Notes under the pieces: model-generated | Told to the model about the DNA's origin: nothing | The model's input: only the letters and a program-made list of their open reading frames with translations | Database searches by the model: none | Position numbers and translations under genes: made by a program | In this document: positions 17,701 through 25,584 of the stretch, piece by piece | Layout of the letters: each line of letters starts with the position of its first letter | Position numbering within the stretch: position 1 is the stretch's first letter | Assembly (NCBI GenBank): GCA_041741415.1 | Contig: JBGSKC010000077.1 | Location: 1 to 64,000, forward strand | Length of the DNA: 64,000 nt | From: JANQTF01 sp041741415 | Lineage (GTDB): Bacteria; Bacteroidota; Bacteroidia; J057 | Reading direction: 5' to 3'

Positions 17701-18039
17701 CAGTATGCTGAGCGCAACGGTGCCCTGCTGCCATGGCTGAGCACGATTGACCTGTCCTTCCAGCAGGAGTTTGCCGTGAAAGTTGGCAGCAGCCGCAACG
17801 CGATCCAGCTCCGTGCCGACGTTTTCAACTTTGGCAACCTGCTGAGCGACGAGTGGGGAGTGGGTGACCGTATCATCAACAACAACCCGCTTCAGTTCCG
17901 CAGCAGAAATGCTGAGAACCAGCCTGTTTACCGCTTCAACGTCGTAAATGGCAACTTCCCAACCGAAGCCCTTGGCACCTCCGCCACCCTGGGCGACGTA
18001 TGGCAGCTGCAGTTCAGCGTTCGCTATATCTTCAACTAA
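14755..18039 (+). CDS. Oar-like TonB-dependent receptor with carboxypeptidase-like domain
   Basis: Large outer-membrane protein of 1094 aa. A signal peptide (residues 1-23, ending VWGQG) fixes the start at 14755. Next comes a carboxypeptidase regulatory-like beta sandwich (FFGQVTDANDQPLIAATVIA, TTTRDDGRFNLANVRIGGPY), then a plug domain (LNRSISDFVRLTPQ, NNLTIDGSIFNNSFG, IEEIQVNVAPFDVRQGGFTGAG). The remaining 800 residues are aromatic-rich amphipathic strands ending in LQFSVRYIFN, the usual terminal beta-strand of a barrel. The family resembles Oar, involved in uptake or export across the outer membrane; the substrate is unknown. The gene is monocistronic with its own strong terminator and shows codon use of a highly expressed gene (uniform AAC, GAC, CTG). 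Confidence 0.92.
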   Translation: MIRLLQKSVATLMLVLAAATVWGQGVTSASFFGQVTDANDQPLIAATVIATHVPSGTRYGTTTRDDGRFNLANVRIGGPYTVAVSYVGYTSQEQSDIFLSLGQNLRINFVLQEGSMTTDEVVISAERNEIMNSERTGAATNISKEVINTMPTLNRSISDFVRLTPQSRSSSVAATAGAGSSFAGQDSRFNNLTIDGSIFNNSFGLASAPAGQTNSTPISLDAIEEIQVNVAPFDVRQGGFTGAGVNAVTRSGSNQVQGSVFYNLRNNNLVGTSAQGTNVVTNDFDVAQYGFRLGGPIIKDKLFFFVNGEFERRNDPATSFVASRPGLSGDNVARVTASSMDSLRNFLMEKYDYDPGEYENYLLETYSDKLLAKLDYNLSNTTKVSLRYNYLRSFRDVLASNSGSFSDRRDNGFAMNFQASNYVINNDIHSVIAEINTVIGNNAFNTATFGFTANRDYRSSRGGIFPLVDILEGGRNYTTFGYEPFTPNNRLDTDTWQFQDNYTLYKGQHTLTAGVNFEAFKFENTFTPTYYGQFVYNSLADFYAAANGADSVELRRYALTYSGLEGGALPTATTQAFQPGAYLQDVITTNKLSLTLGLRVDLPLFQQTALENETVTDLTFKDAEGNDVQYNTSKLPDPHLLVSPRVGFNYDVLGDRSFQIRGGSGLFSGRPAFVWISNQVGNNGILTGSIRTDNTFDYPFNPDVTTYIPSNASTPSSYGIAVTDPNFRFMQVWRTNIAVDKKLPGNIVATVEGIFTKNINNVSYINANQELSTANYSGADDRPYFPALGQSGSAANNAVRINDFITDAIVLQNTSQGYTYSLTAKLERQFTKGLYLMAAYNFAEAKDLITAGSIAFSSWRDNRTVNGNNLPDLAFSDFDQRHRIIGAATYRFTYGDLGASQLSLFFQSGNQGRYSYVINGDMNGDQQTSNDLLYVPATGSEIIFEEYSVTTGGVATTYTVDQQRAAFMAFVDNDPYLSSRKGQYAERNGALLPWLSTIDLSFQQEFAVKVGSSRNAIQLRADVFNFGNLLSDEWGVGDRIINNNPLQFRSRNAENQPVYRFNVVNGNFPTEALGTSATLGDVWQLQFSVRYIFN

Positions 18040-18066
18040 GGCTTGACAAAGTCTTTTTAAATATTG

Positions 18067-18097
18067 GCGGCTCTCCTTCGGGAGGGCCGCTTTTTTT
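18067..18097 (+). terminator. Rho-independent terminator of the TonB-dependent receptor gene
   Basis: GCGGCTCTCC (18067-18076) pairs with GGAGGGCCGC (18081-18090) around a TTCG tetraloop, with one G-U pair, and seven T residues follow. It lies 28 nt after the stop codon. Confidence 0.93.
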
Positions 18098-18209
18098 GGG
18101 GGATTGGAGGGGCGGTAGCTTTTGATGCTGGGAACTCCCTGTAACTGGGATTTCAAGGCTAATTGGCGATGCACCGATTAACCAAACCAGATAGCCGCAA
18201 AGGGATTGT

Positions 18210-18581
18210 TCACCCCAACCCAAACACATACTCCCCATGATACTCCAGAAAGGCTCTTGTTTCCTGTGGCACCTCCTTGAGCTTCAGGCCGGTATGGACG
18301 CCAATGCGGTCCCAGTCGGGCTGGTTGATGTTATCGGAAAGCCTGATTTTTCCTGAGGGCTCAAAGCTGATGTGCCCGGTGTCGAATAGCTTGTCGAGCG
18401 TTGGGACCAGGAGCAAAGAATTGTGGGGGTTGATGCGGTCCCGATTGTCCGAGAGCTTCCAGGGCTTGATGTGTGAGGCAATGAGAATACTCTCTTTTGT
18501 GAAGCCTGTGACGCTGCAGGTTTTCAAGAGGGTATTGATTGTTTCCGAAAAAAGCCCAGGTCTGTCAGTATTGTCTTCCAA
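18210..18581 (-). CDS. HNH endonuclease, N-terminally truncated
   Basis: Frame of 123 aa starting at a TTG codon. It holds a complete HNH nuclease core: CSVTGFTKESILIASHIKPW, then DRINPHNSLLLVPTLDKLFDTG, where the ASHIKPW histidine and the N-x8-D-x-LFD pattern are typical of restriction-like HNH proteins. Family members are usually 250-330 aa, with a DNA-recognition or other domain ahead of the HNH. That part is missing: upstream sequence becomes AT-rich and carries a plus-strand gene instead. It is probably a remnant, although the catalytic core is intact. Confidence 0.65.
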   Translation of the reverse strand: MEDNTDRPGLFSETINTLLKTCSVTGFTKESILIASHIKPWKLSDNRDRINPHNSLLLVPTLDKLFDTGHISFEPSGKIRLSDNINQPDWDRIGVHTGLKLKEVPQETRAFLEYHGEYVFGLG

Positions 18582-18694
18582 GTGATTTACCGCGGCTTGG
18601 AAAAATATTAAGTGGCATATTTGCCAATCGAAGAGATCGTAATAAATTAAGAGTCGCTTATTTCAGCTATTTTTATCTCAAAAATTCCAAATGC

Positions 18695-19162
18695 ATGGAA
18701 GCTTATAAGCTGATATTGTCTGTTTATGCAGCAGTAGTCTCGACAGTTGTTTTTGTATGGAGGATATATGAATTTTATTTCGATAGAGTAGGAAAATTAA
18801 ATCTAGCCATGGAACACAGGTTCAAGGTGTTTATTCCGCCAAATTCATTTGGCTCTTCATATGATTTTCCAAATGAAAGATATCTAAATTTGCGTATTGT
18901 AAACACAGGAAGGTCGAAAATGTATATTTCAAACATCTTACTCAAGACTGATAATGGATTAGGTGAGAAAAAATTTGTCGCTTTTAGCAGCCTTAACAAA
19001 ATTCAACCACTTCCCTTGCAGTTAGAGGCTAATCAACCTTACGATTATGAAATCCCTTATGCTCCTATACCAGATTTAAAAGCTAAAGGAATAAAAAGAG
19101 TTAAAGCTTTAGTCATCGACTCAAATGGTAAGCAATATTCCACAAAGTGGTTCGGGCTATAA
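18695..19162 (+). CDS. hypothetical membrane-anchored protein, AT-rich
   Basis: Protein of 155 aa starting MEAYKLILSVYAAVVSTVVFVWRIYEFYFD, a single N-terminal transmembrane segment (residues 5-25) followed by a soluble beta-rich part (RFKVFIPPNSF, LNLRIVNTGRSKMYISNILL, VKALVIDSNGKQYSTKWFGL). No family name is recognised. The gene is clearly AT-richer than its neighbours, with codons such as ATA, AAA and TTA, and it lies against the truncated end of the HNH gene. Both features suggest acquisition by transfer. Confidence 0.7.
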   Translation: MEAYKLILSVYAAVVSTVVFVWRIYEFYFDRVGKLNLAMEHRFKVFIPPNSFGSSYDFPNERYLNLRIVNTGRSKMYISNILLKTDNGLGEKKFVAFSSLNKIQPLPLQLEANQPYDYEIPYAPIPDLKAKGIKRVKALVIDSNGKQYSTKWFGL

Positions 19163-19334
19163 AATAAATCCGCTCCGAAATGTTGGTAGACGATATACAC
19201 TTTTGCGCACAATCCTAAATGATCATTCTCTGCAGAGAAAGAGCGCAGTCTGGCATCAAGGCCAACGTTGTCCTATTAAAATACTCTTCTTAAACATTCT
19301 ACAAGAATCACCCTCCCATTCCCTATCTTCCCTC

Positions 19335-19799
19335 ATGCTCTCTCCCACCATCCCTGAAGATCTTCCGGTGCTGTTCCGTTTCCAGGCGGAGGCGGAGGCG
19401 CGCCACATGGCCGCGTTCGTTTCTGGCGACCCTGCGGATGAAGCGGCCTTCCTGGCCAAATTCAGGCCCTTTCTCTCCGACCCGGCGATCAATATGCAGA
19501 CCATCCGGGTGGAGGGCGTCATTGCGGGCAGCATCTCCAAGTTTGTCATGCATGGCGATGCCGAAATCACCTACTGGCTGGGCCAGGCATTCTGGGGCCA
19601 GGGCCTTGCCACCCGCGCCCTCCGCGCCTTTCTGGAACTCGAGCCTGCTCGACCGCTTTACGGGCGGACAGCCTTCGACAATCTCGCCTCCCAGCGCGTA
19701 CTGACAGCCTGCGGCTTCGTGGAAACAGGAAGAGACGCGGGATTTGCCGCAGCAAGGAATGCAGATGTGGAGGAGATTATTTTCCGGCTGGAGGTGTAG
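19335..19799 (+). CDS. GNAT family N-acetyltransferase
   Basis: Protein of 154 aa with the GNAT layout: an N-terminal RimJ/RimL-like strand-helix part (IPEDLPVLFRFQAEAEARHMAAF), the acetyl-CoA pyrophosphate loop in YWLGQAFWGQGLATRALRAFLE (Q/RxxGxA-like), and the C-terminal DNLASQRVLTACGFVETG. It transfers an acetyl group from acetyl-CoA to an unknown amine. Start at 19335 gives MLSPTIPED; residues upstream in the frame come from the preceding intergenic region and do not look coding. Confidence 0.85.
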   Translation: MLSPTIPEDLPVLFRFQAEAEARHMAAFVSGDPADEAAFLAKFRPFLSDPAINMQTIRVEGVIAGSISKFVMHGDAEITYWLGQAFWGQGLATRALRAFLELEPARPLYGRTAFDNLASQRVLTACGFVETGRDAGFAAARNADVEEIIFRLEV

Positions 19800-20047
19800 G
19801 GGAGGTTGGAGAGGAGGCGGGCTGGTGTTTGTTTGGATAATTGGGAGCGGTTACTGTCTGTTGCCCGGGCCCTTGGTCCGCTCCATGAGCGGGTGGTGTA
19901 TGTCGGCGGAGCTGTTGTGAGTTTATATGCAGACAGATAACTTCAGGAAGCTGTTTTATACAACCTCCCTCATGGGCAACAGACCCAGTCATTTGTCCGG
20001 ATCCGGCAAATCTGTCGCACTCTAGCTTCCTCCTGAACATTCTGCAT

Positions 20048-20455
20048 ATGCCCACTCCATTTGCCCAAACTTACTTCCACGGCACCCGCGCCGACCTCGC
20101 CACCGGCGATCAGATCGTTGCGGGGCAGACTTCCAACTACGGAAGCCGGAAAGATGCAACATTCATCTACCTCACTGCTTCGCTGGATGCCGCTATCTGG
20201 GGCGCAGAACTCGCCCGGGGGGAAGGGCGGGAGAGAATTTATCTGGTGGAACCTACTGGAGAGATCGAAGACGACCCCAACCTCACCAACAAGCGTTTCC
20301 CCGGCAACCCCACGAAATCCTACCGCTCCCGGCATCCCTTTGTGGTGGTGGGAGAAGTGACCGCGTGGCAAGGCCACGCCCAGGAACAAGTCGCCGCAAT
20401 GAAAGCCAGTCTGGCCAGGTTGCAGGAAGACGGTGTTGAGGCGGAGGAGGGTTGA
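20048..20455 (+). CDS. arr: rifampin ADP-ribosyltransferase Arr
   Basis: Small enzyme of 135 aa that inactivates rifamycins by ADP-ribosylating the drug with NAD. The Arr pattern is clear: YFHGTRADLATGDQI, then FIYLTASLDAAIWGAELA, IYLVEPTGEIEDDPNLTNK and the C-terminal KSYRSRHPFVVVGEV with the conserved aspartates. Family proteins are about 130-150 aa, so it is full length. The gene stands alone between an acetyltransferase and an Rpn-type nuclease gene, without integron or insertion-sequence signals that I can see. It probably belongs to the environmental resistome and not to a mobile cassette. Confidence 0.92.
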   Translation: MPTPFAQTYFHGTRADLATGDQIVAGQTSNYGSRKDATFIYLTASLDAAIWGAELARGEGRERIYLVEPTGEIEDDPNLTNKRFPGNPTKSYRSRHPFVVVGEVTAWQGHAQEQVAAMKASLARLQEDGVEAEEG

Positions 20456-20931
20456 AGGTCAAAAGTTATGCATTATGCCGATGACTTCGCAAAGGCGGAC
20501 GCATCTCCGGCCAAAGACAATGATCTGGGTGTTCAAACCTTATAAAGCAGGCGAATTGGAGCAGTTATCAATCGGCCTGAATCGAAGGGGATAGTAAGAG
20601 GTCTTGGACTTAAAGGTGATTTTCCGTTTTCGATACGAAGACCAGCTAGTAGATGTGATGCCGACAGAAGCAACCGGATGGATCGGGAATCGCTGGTTTC
20701 TAGCAGGGTCTGATTATTCAATCAAGGTGGAGCTATAAAAATGGAAATTGCGGATCTAGTACTGCGAATATTTTGTAGCAGCGGAGACAATCAGATATGG
20801 ATGGGTTCAGCCAAATATTAGGTGAATACCTACTTCAAAACAAAACTAGCTCGGATCCACGAAAGGTTTTCCACCCGAACCAGGCCTTCAGTTTGCTACT
20901 TCTTGGCAGCTATCCCCTGCTGACTACCTCT
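20456..20931. other. intergenic stretch without recognisable gene
   Basis: The 476 bp between arr and the Rpn-type gene hold no frame I can support. Several short segments look degenerate and could be decayed coding sequence, but no family is identifiable. Confidence 0.4.
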
Positions 20932-22089
20932 TCACTTTACCGGCTTTGGTGATACTTCCGCCCATGTCAGACCAGGGTTGTGGTCAAGGAGCGATTTCCA
21001 TGCCTCGGCTTGTTCCTGAGTGATGCTGGTGAGCTTGACCAGCAAATCGGTGGGAATACCTTCCCGGAGCCCGTTTCGGAAAACATGGAAGGACTCTTCC
21101 ATTTTGCCAATTTGCAATCCCCGTTCAATCCCTTTTTCGATTCCCTGCTCAACCCCTTTCTCGATGCCCTGCTCGATTCCTTTCTCGATTCCCTGCTCGA
21201 TTCCCTGGTTAATTCCCTGTTCGATTCCTTTCTCGATTCCTTCCTGTAACCCCAGCTCCATCCCATGCTGGAAGCCTTTTTTCATTGCCCGCTCTTCCAC
21301 CTCCTTTTCTTTCTCTCCGAAAAGGGCCTCCCACAGGCTCACGAAGCGCTCGCCGGTTGGCTGTCCCACTTTTTCAATTGCGTCCATGATCTCTTTCTTT
21401 TGAAGGTTTCCTTTACCTAAATATAGGAAAATGGTTCGGATATAACGAAGCTGATCCGGGTCTGTTTTTTCAATGTCGTCGATGGCGCGGGCTAAAAATT
21501 CCAGTGCCATGATGAGGTTTTGAAAGGAGTCGGCTTTGAATGCTGCCAGGGTGCTTCGCAGCCAGATGGTGTCAGTTCGGAGCAATTCCTCCTCTGATTT
21601 CCGCCCGATGTCGTCAAACAAAAAGTCAAAAAAGGGGATAAAACGGGCAAGCTCGGGTGGTAACTCGCCAAAAAAATCCCGCATGGAGCGCGCCTCCCAT
21701 CTTTCTTCTCCATGGTAAATCACCATCGCCAGCACCGGCCGAAGGAGCTGCCCAGGTGCCCAGTCTTTCAGCTGCGCGTCGATATAATTGCACAGATAGC
21801 GAAGCACCTGGGCAAATACCTTGTTGTCGGGATAGCTCTTGTGCTCAAAAATCAGGGTCACATCCAGCTCTGCACCGTGCTCACCATATTGGCAACGATA
21901 CACAACATCGGTAATGTGCTTTTGCAGGGCTTCATCAACGTAGGTATCCTGCTGCTGCACCAGGGTTTCGGTGTGAAGCAGGTCGCAAAGCGGCGCAGGG
22001 AAGCATTGTCGGATGTATTCCGCCACCACCCGGGGCCGCGAAAAGGCTTCCCGGAAGAATTTGTCATGAGGTTGATGAAGCAAAGACAT
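20932..22089 (-). CDS. Rpn family (PD-(D/E)XK) nuclease/transposase-like protein
   Basis: Protein of 385 aa of the Rpn/PD-(D/E)XK transposase-like group. The N-terminus MSLLHQPHDKFFREAFSRP fixes the start at 22089 and is the family hallmark. The nuclease core reads ELDVTLIFEHKSYPDNKVFAQVLRYL with the aspartate, then EHKS glutamate/lysine. The C-terminal third carries about a dozen tandem G-I/V-E-K/Q units (residues 276-326, starting MELGLQEGIEKGIEQ) encoded by 12-bp repeats, typical of Rpn proteins, where repeat number and internal starts vary. These nucleases promote RecA-independent recombination in E. coli. The biological role here is not known. Confidence 0.92.
   Translation of the reverse strand: MSLLHQPHDKFFREAFSRPRVVAEYIRQCFPAPLCDLLHTETLVQQQDTYVDEALQKHITDVVYRCQYGEHGAELDVTLIFEHKSYPDNKVFAQVLRYLCNYIDAQLKDWAPGQLLRPVLAMVIYHGEERWEARSMRDFFGELPPELARFIPFFDFLFDDIGRKSEEELLRTDTIWLRSTLAAFKADSFQNLIMALEFLARAIDDIEKTDPDQLRYIRTIFLYLGKGNLQKKEIMDAIEKVGQPTGERFVSLWEALFGEKEKEVEERAMKKGFQHGMELGLQEGIEKGIEQGINQGIEQGIEKGIEQGIEKGVEQGIEKGIERGLQIGKMEESFHVFRNGLREGIPTDLLVKLTSITQEQAEAWKSLLDHNPGLTWAEVSPKPVK
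21120..21250. repeat. 12-bp coding repeat in the Rpn-type gene tail
   Basis: A run of near-identical 12-bp units (based on GGAATCGAACAG and close variants when read on the minus strand) encodes the G-I-E-Q/K tail of the nuclease. Repeat number is expected to vary by slippage while keeping frame, because each unit is a multiple of three. Confidence 0.75.
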
Positions 22090-22271
22090 GAGGCAACAAT
22101 ACAATTAAAATTTGCATAAAGCTAATTAATTTTGTATTTTGTTTAAAAAATCATCCCCGTGCGCAACTCCCACTCCTATTGGAAAACCAGGATCCTACAG
22201 CCAGGACCCTACTCTGTGAATTCAAATTTTTTCTTGGTACTCTGCCCTATAAAAAATCTAAGGTCAATCCC

Positions 22272-24314
22272 CTACAAACTCCCGTCCCGGCTCCTGATGG
22301 CGCCTTCGGTGCCCAGCTTGGCGTGGATCGCCCGGCGAAGGTCTTTCAACGAAATAAAGGTCATCAGCCAGCGATCCACAGCTTCATCGTCATTGGCCGT
22401 CTGGGCCACACGCAGCTTATCCTGGCAATCTTCCATCAGCTTGTCGATCTTCTTCGCCTTGTAGTGATACAGCGCGCCATCCGACACCCGCCGCAGGTTG
22501 CCGTCGTAGTGCAGGTCGGGCCTGATTTTCAGCCACATCGGGCTGGTGTCGGGCACCGTGAGCAAGTCCGCCATCAGGCTGCACACCGAAGGCTCCGGGT
22601 GGTTGAGATAACTGTTCAAGTCAATGCGGTTCGTGCGGTCGTATTCGTCAAACAGCTCATTTTTCATCTGCTCCAACGCCGGGGTCTCGAACTTTAGCCC
22701 CTCCAGTTCCATCATCAGGTAGTCCATCACCGGGATCATTTCCACCTCCAACGGCTCTCCCTGCGCATTTTCAAGGGGGGCGTTGGGGTCTTCGGGAATG
22801 CTCTGGTCGAAATGGTTCACCATCACCCGCAGAATTTCGCGCTCCTGGGTTTTGAGACCCAGCTGCTCAAAAGGCAGCACCTGATCGGTGGTCACGACGG
22901 GGGCAGTATCCTCCCCGGCCTCCGGTGGCAGCACCGGGCGCAGCAAAGGCTCGCGCTGAAGCTGGTCGCGGCTGGCTTCCCTTTGCTGCTCCTTGTAGTG
23001 AATGCGCCGGGCCTCCTCCACCGCATGGGTCATCAGGGCCTCGGTGATGTCGAAGCGCTGGGCCACTTGCTTGATGTACATCTGCCGCTGCACAAGGTCG
23101 CCAAGCAGGGCCATAGACTCGGCCACGCCCTTGATCATGGCAGCCTGCACCTGCGGATTATTGAGCGGCTTCCCCTCGCTTAATGCCCTGATTTTGAAGT
23201 CCACAAACGACATGGCCTCCTTCTTCGCGAAGTCCAGAAAGCCCTGGGCTCCCACAGCCCTGACGTAGGAATCGGGGTCGTGATTATCGGGAAGAATGAG
23301 CACCTCGGCCTGCATGCCCTCCTGGATCAGCAGGTCAATGCCCCGGAGGGCGGCCTTGATCCCGGCGGCGTCGCCGTCGTAGATGAGCAGCACCCGCTGG
23401 GTAAAGCGGCGGATCAGCCGGATCTGGTCGAGGGTGAGGGCCGTGCCCGACGAGGCGACGACGTTTTTGATGCCGCTTTGCGCCAGCAGCACCACGTCCA
23501 TGTAGCCCTCAGTGAGGATGCAAAGGTCTTTGTTGCGGATTTCCTGCCGGGCCTGGTAAAGGCCATACAGGACCTCGCTTTTGTGGTAAATCTCCGATTC
23601 GGAGGAGTTGATGTACTTGGCGGTATCCTTCTGGCTGGTGAGGATGCGGCCACCAAAGCCCACGACCTTGCCCGAAACGTTGGTGATGGGAAACATCACC
23701 CGCCCGCGGAAGCGGTCGAAAAGCTTGCCGTTTTTTTCGGAGCGGGTAGCGAGGCTAAGTTCTTCGAGGTACTCCTCGCGGTACTGCTTCGCGGTGGCTG
23801 CCTCGGTGAGGGCCTGCCAGGCGTCGGGGGCATAGCCGAGCTGGAAAGTCTGGATGGAGGATTCGAGGATACCGCGCTCTTTGAAGTAGCTCAGGCCGAC
23901 GCCGCGGCCCTCTTCCGTTTCGAGCATTTGCTCCTGAAACCAGCGGGCTGCAAATTCATTGACGATGTAGAGGCTTTCGCGGCGGTCGCGGGAGAGCTTC
24001 TGGTCTTCGGTTTCTTCTTCCTCTTCGAGCTCAATGTTGTAGCGCTTGGCGAGGTGACGCAGGGCTTCGATGTAGGAATAGCCTTCCATTTCCATGAGGA
24101 AATTGATGGCATTGCCGCCCTTGCCGGAGGAGAAGTCTTTGTAGATGCCTTTTTGCGGGTTAACGGCAAAGGAAGGCGTTTTTTCGTTGACGAAAGGCGA
24201 ACGCGCCCAGTAGTTGGCACCCCGCTTTTTGAGCTGGACATAGTCGCCCACCACCTCCACAATGTCTGTGGCCAGGTAGATCTGATCGACGATATGTTTG
24301 GGGATGCGGGCCAT
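22272..24314 (-). CDS. dnaG: DNA primase DnaG lacking zinc ligands
   Basis: Primase of 680 aa that makes RNA primers for replication. The TOPRIM catalytic core is intact (ILTEGYMDVVLLAQSG, LLIYDGDAAGIKAALRGID) and the RNA polymerase domain (KVVGFGGRIL, KYINSSESEIYHKSEVLYGLYQAR) is normal. The N-terminal zinc-binding domain is altered: residues equivalent to the E. coli ligands C40, H43, C61 and C64 are S39, V42, D60 and S63 (SPFVNEKTPSFAV and KDFSSGKGG), although the fold motif is otherwise kept. Similar losses occur in other Bacteroidota. The gene starts only 5 nt after the hipT stop on the same strand, so it may be read through from the toxin-antitoxin promoter. Confidence 0.95.
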   Translation of the reverse strand: MARIPKHIVDQIYLATDIVEVVGDYVQLKKRGANYWARSPFVNEKTPSFAVNPQKGIYKDFSSGKGGNAINFLMEMEGYSYIEALRHLAKRYNIELEEEEETEDQKLSRDRRESLYIVNEFAARWFQEQMLETEEGRGVGLSYFKERGILESSIQTFQLGYAPDAWQALTEAATAKQYREEYLEELSLATRSEKNGKLFDRFRGRVMFPITNVSGKVVGFGGRILTSQKDTAKYINSSESEIYHKSEVLYGLYQARQEIRNKDLCILTEGYMDVVLLAQSGIKNVVASSGTALTLDQIRLIRRFTQRVLLIYDGDAAGIKAALRGIDLLIQEGMQAEVLILPDNHDPDSYVRAVGAQGFLDFAKKEAMSFVDFKIRALSEGKPLNNPQVQAAMIKGVAESMALLGDLVQRQMYIKQVAQRFDITEALMTHAVEEARRIHYKEQQREASRDQLQREPLLRPVLPPEAGEDTAPVVTTDQVLPFEQLGLKTQEREILRVMVNHFDQSIPEDPNAPLENAQGEPLEVEMIPVMDYLMMELEGLKFETPALEQMKNELFDEYDRTNRIDLNSYLNHPEPSVCSLMADLLTVPDTSPMWLKIRPDLHYDGNLRRVSDGALYHYKAKKIDKLMEDCQDKLRVAQTANDDEAVDRWLMTFISLKDLRRAIHAKLGTEGAIRSRDGSL

Positions 24315-24319
24315 GGCGG

Positions 24320-25258
24320 CTATTGGATTTGGGCGAAACGCTCGTTCAGCAGAGAGCGGTACCGGGCTTTGAAAGAAGGGTCTAACAAGCTGTTTTCGAT
24401 GAAACTACTCCACAAAGGAAAGGCCTCTTCCATTTTCAGGAAAATGTTTTTTTGCTGGCGGGTATCCAGCTTTGCGCCTGTCATGGCTGTGAGGAAATCC
24501 GGCTTCCGGATTTTGCGCTTTTTCCCGTTCAGCGTCAGGGCCAGCTCTTCAGGGTCTGCGGGGTTCACGAGGGCTGTATTAACGAGGTCGTATGCAGGAG
24601 AAAACACCATTCCAAGCCGGGGCTGCTCAATCATGGAAAAATTTTTCAGGTGCATGTCGGCGTTACCGGTCAAAAACGAGAACAGGAGGACTTCAAAAAA
24701 ACTCACCACATCCAATCCCGGAGTTGCTGAGTATTTTTGAATTGCTTTTGCCACCTGTTCATAGCTGCCAAGGTATTTGTCTTCTGTCAGGCGCTCTGTG
24801 AGCTGGCAGAGGTCTTCCATGGCGAGCTTTCCTGCCTGTGTCCGGTCGATTCTCCTGGTAAGATAAGCCAGATTGCCGGAAGCCATGCGGATCAGGCAGT
24901 GTGGCACCGTGGTGATTCCTGCCAGCCGGGCAAGGTGCATGGTCAGGTCTTCCACCTCCGGGAGTTGCGGATAAAAGGAAGTGGGCGGCTTCAGGATAAA
25001 ATTGCCCCACAAGCCAACAATGGTGAGGCGCTTCCGCCCGTTTTCGGTGGCTTCGGAGAGATGCAGAGATAATTTGGTTTGCACGCCCGTCACGGAAATA
25101 TGGTTTTGGATCACTTCCGTGGCCAACGGCTCCAGATCTGCTTCTGAGTAGGGAAGCAAGGGAGGAACGGGTGTTCCAAACATGGCTTCTGAGCAGGCCG
25201 GGTGAACATCCTGCTCGTCTGGCCCCAGTGGCTGGTAACAATGGAGACACCTGTTCAT
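24320..25258 (-). CDS. hipT: HipT-type serine/threonine kinase toxin
   Basis: Kinase of 312 aa corresponding to the C-terminal part of HipA, the toxin of HipBST systems. An N-terminal cysteine-rich knob (C4, C7, C22) precedes the kinase. The glycine-rich loop reads S55-V-T57-GVQTK, the position of the autophosphorylation serines in HipT proteins. The catalytic segment TGNADMHLKN has D201 and the metal-binding PAYDL has D224, a spacing of 23 residues as in E. coli HipT. E. coli HipT phosphorylates tryptophanyl-tRNA synthetase; the target here is inferred only. ATG overlaps the hipS stop (ATGA), so translation is probably coupled. Confidence 0.92.
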   Translation of the reverse strand: MNRCLHCYQPLGPDEQDVHPACSEAMFGTPVPPLLPYSEADLEPLATEVIQNHISVTGVQTKLSLHLSEATENGRKRLTIVGLWGNFILKPPTSFYPQLPEVEDLTMHLARLAGITTVPHCLIRMASGNLAYLTRRIDRTQAGKLAMEDLCQLTERLTEDKYLGSYEQVAKAIQKYSATPGLDVVSFFEVLLFSFLTGNADMHLKNFSMIEQPRLGMVFSPAYDLVNTALVNPADPEELALTLNGKKRKIRKPDFLTAMTGAKLDTRQQKNIFLKMEEAFPLWSSFIENSLLDPSFKARYRSLLNERFAQIQ

Positions 25259-25584
25259 GGTTCACTGTCGGTTATTTCTTCCACACTCACTGCTCCGATG
25301 CAATCCCGGCAACAAGTCAGCAGCAGACCCATCCGGTCGCGGGGATTGAGCTTCCAGTTTTTCGAGGCAATATCGAGCAGCCAGCCTTCGGGAATGAGCC
25401 CGTCAAAAAAAGGAAACAAAGCTTTGGCGCTCAGGGGCTCCACCTGAAGGGGTAGAGTCAGACTCACTGGCTGTGCATTTTTTTGCGCCAGATAGGCTGG
25501 CTCGTAGGTAAAATGGTAGCCCAGGTCGTCCTGAACTAACCTCCCCGCCAACTCTCCCTTCATCAACACCCGCGCCTGCCTCAT
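25255..25584 (-). CDS. hipS: HipS-type antitoxin (HipA N-terminal domain)
   Basis: Protein of 109 aa equal to the HipA N-terminal subdomain, the antitoxin of HipBST. Motifs: ARVLMKGELAGRLVQDDLGY, LSLTLPL-like SLTLPLQVEP, ALFPFFDGLIPEGWLL, NPRDRMGLLLTCCRDCIGAVSV. It should bind and neutralise HipT. The ATG overlaps the hipB stop and its own stop overlaps the hipT start, both by 4 nt. A longer frame reading from 25839 is an artefact of the hipB region. Confidence 0.92.
   Translation of the reverse strand: MRQARVLMKGELAGRLVQDDLGYHFTYEPAYLAQKNAQPVSLTLPLQVEPLSAKALFPFFDGLIPEGWLLDIASKNWKLNPRDRMGLLLTCCRDCIGAVSVEEITDSEP

Noticed and set aside
21120..21250. Regular repeats suggesting a CRISPR array
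   Set aside because: The repeats are contiguous 12-bp codon repeats of the Rpn-type gene, without spacers or cas genes.
23280..24740. 486-codon plus-strand frame opposite dnaG and hipT
   Set aside because: It runs across two well-supported minus-strand genes, and its translation has no family features.
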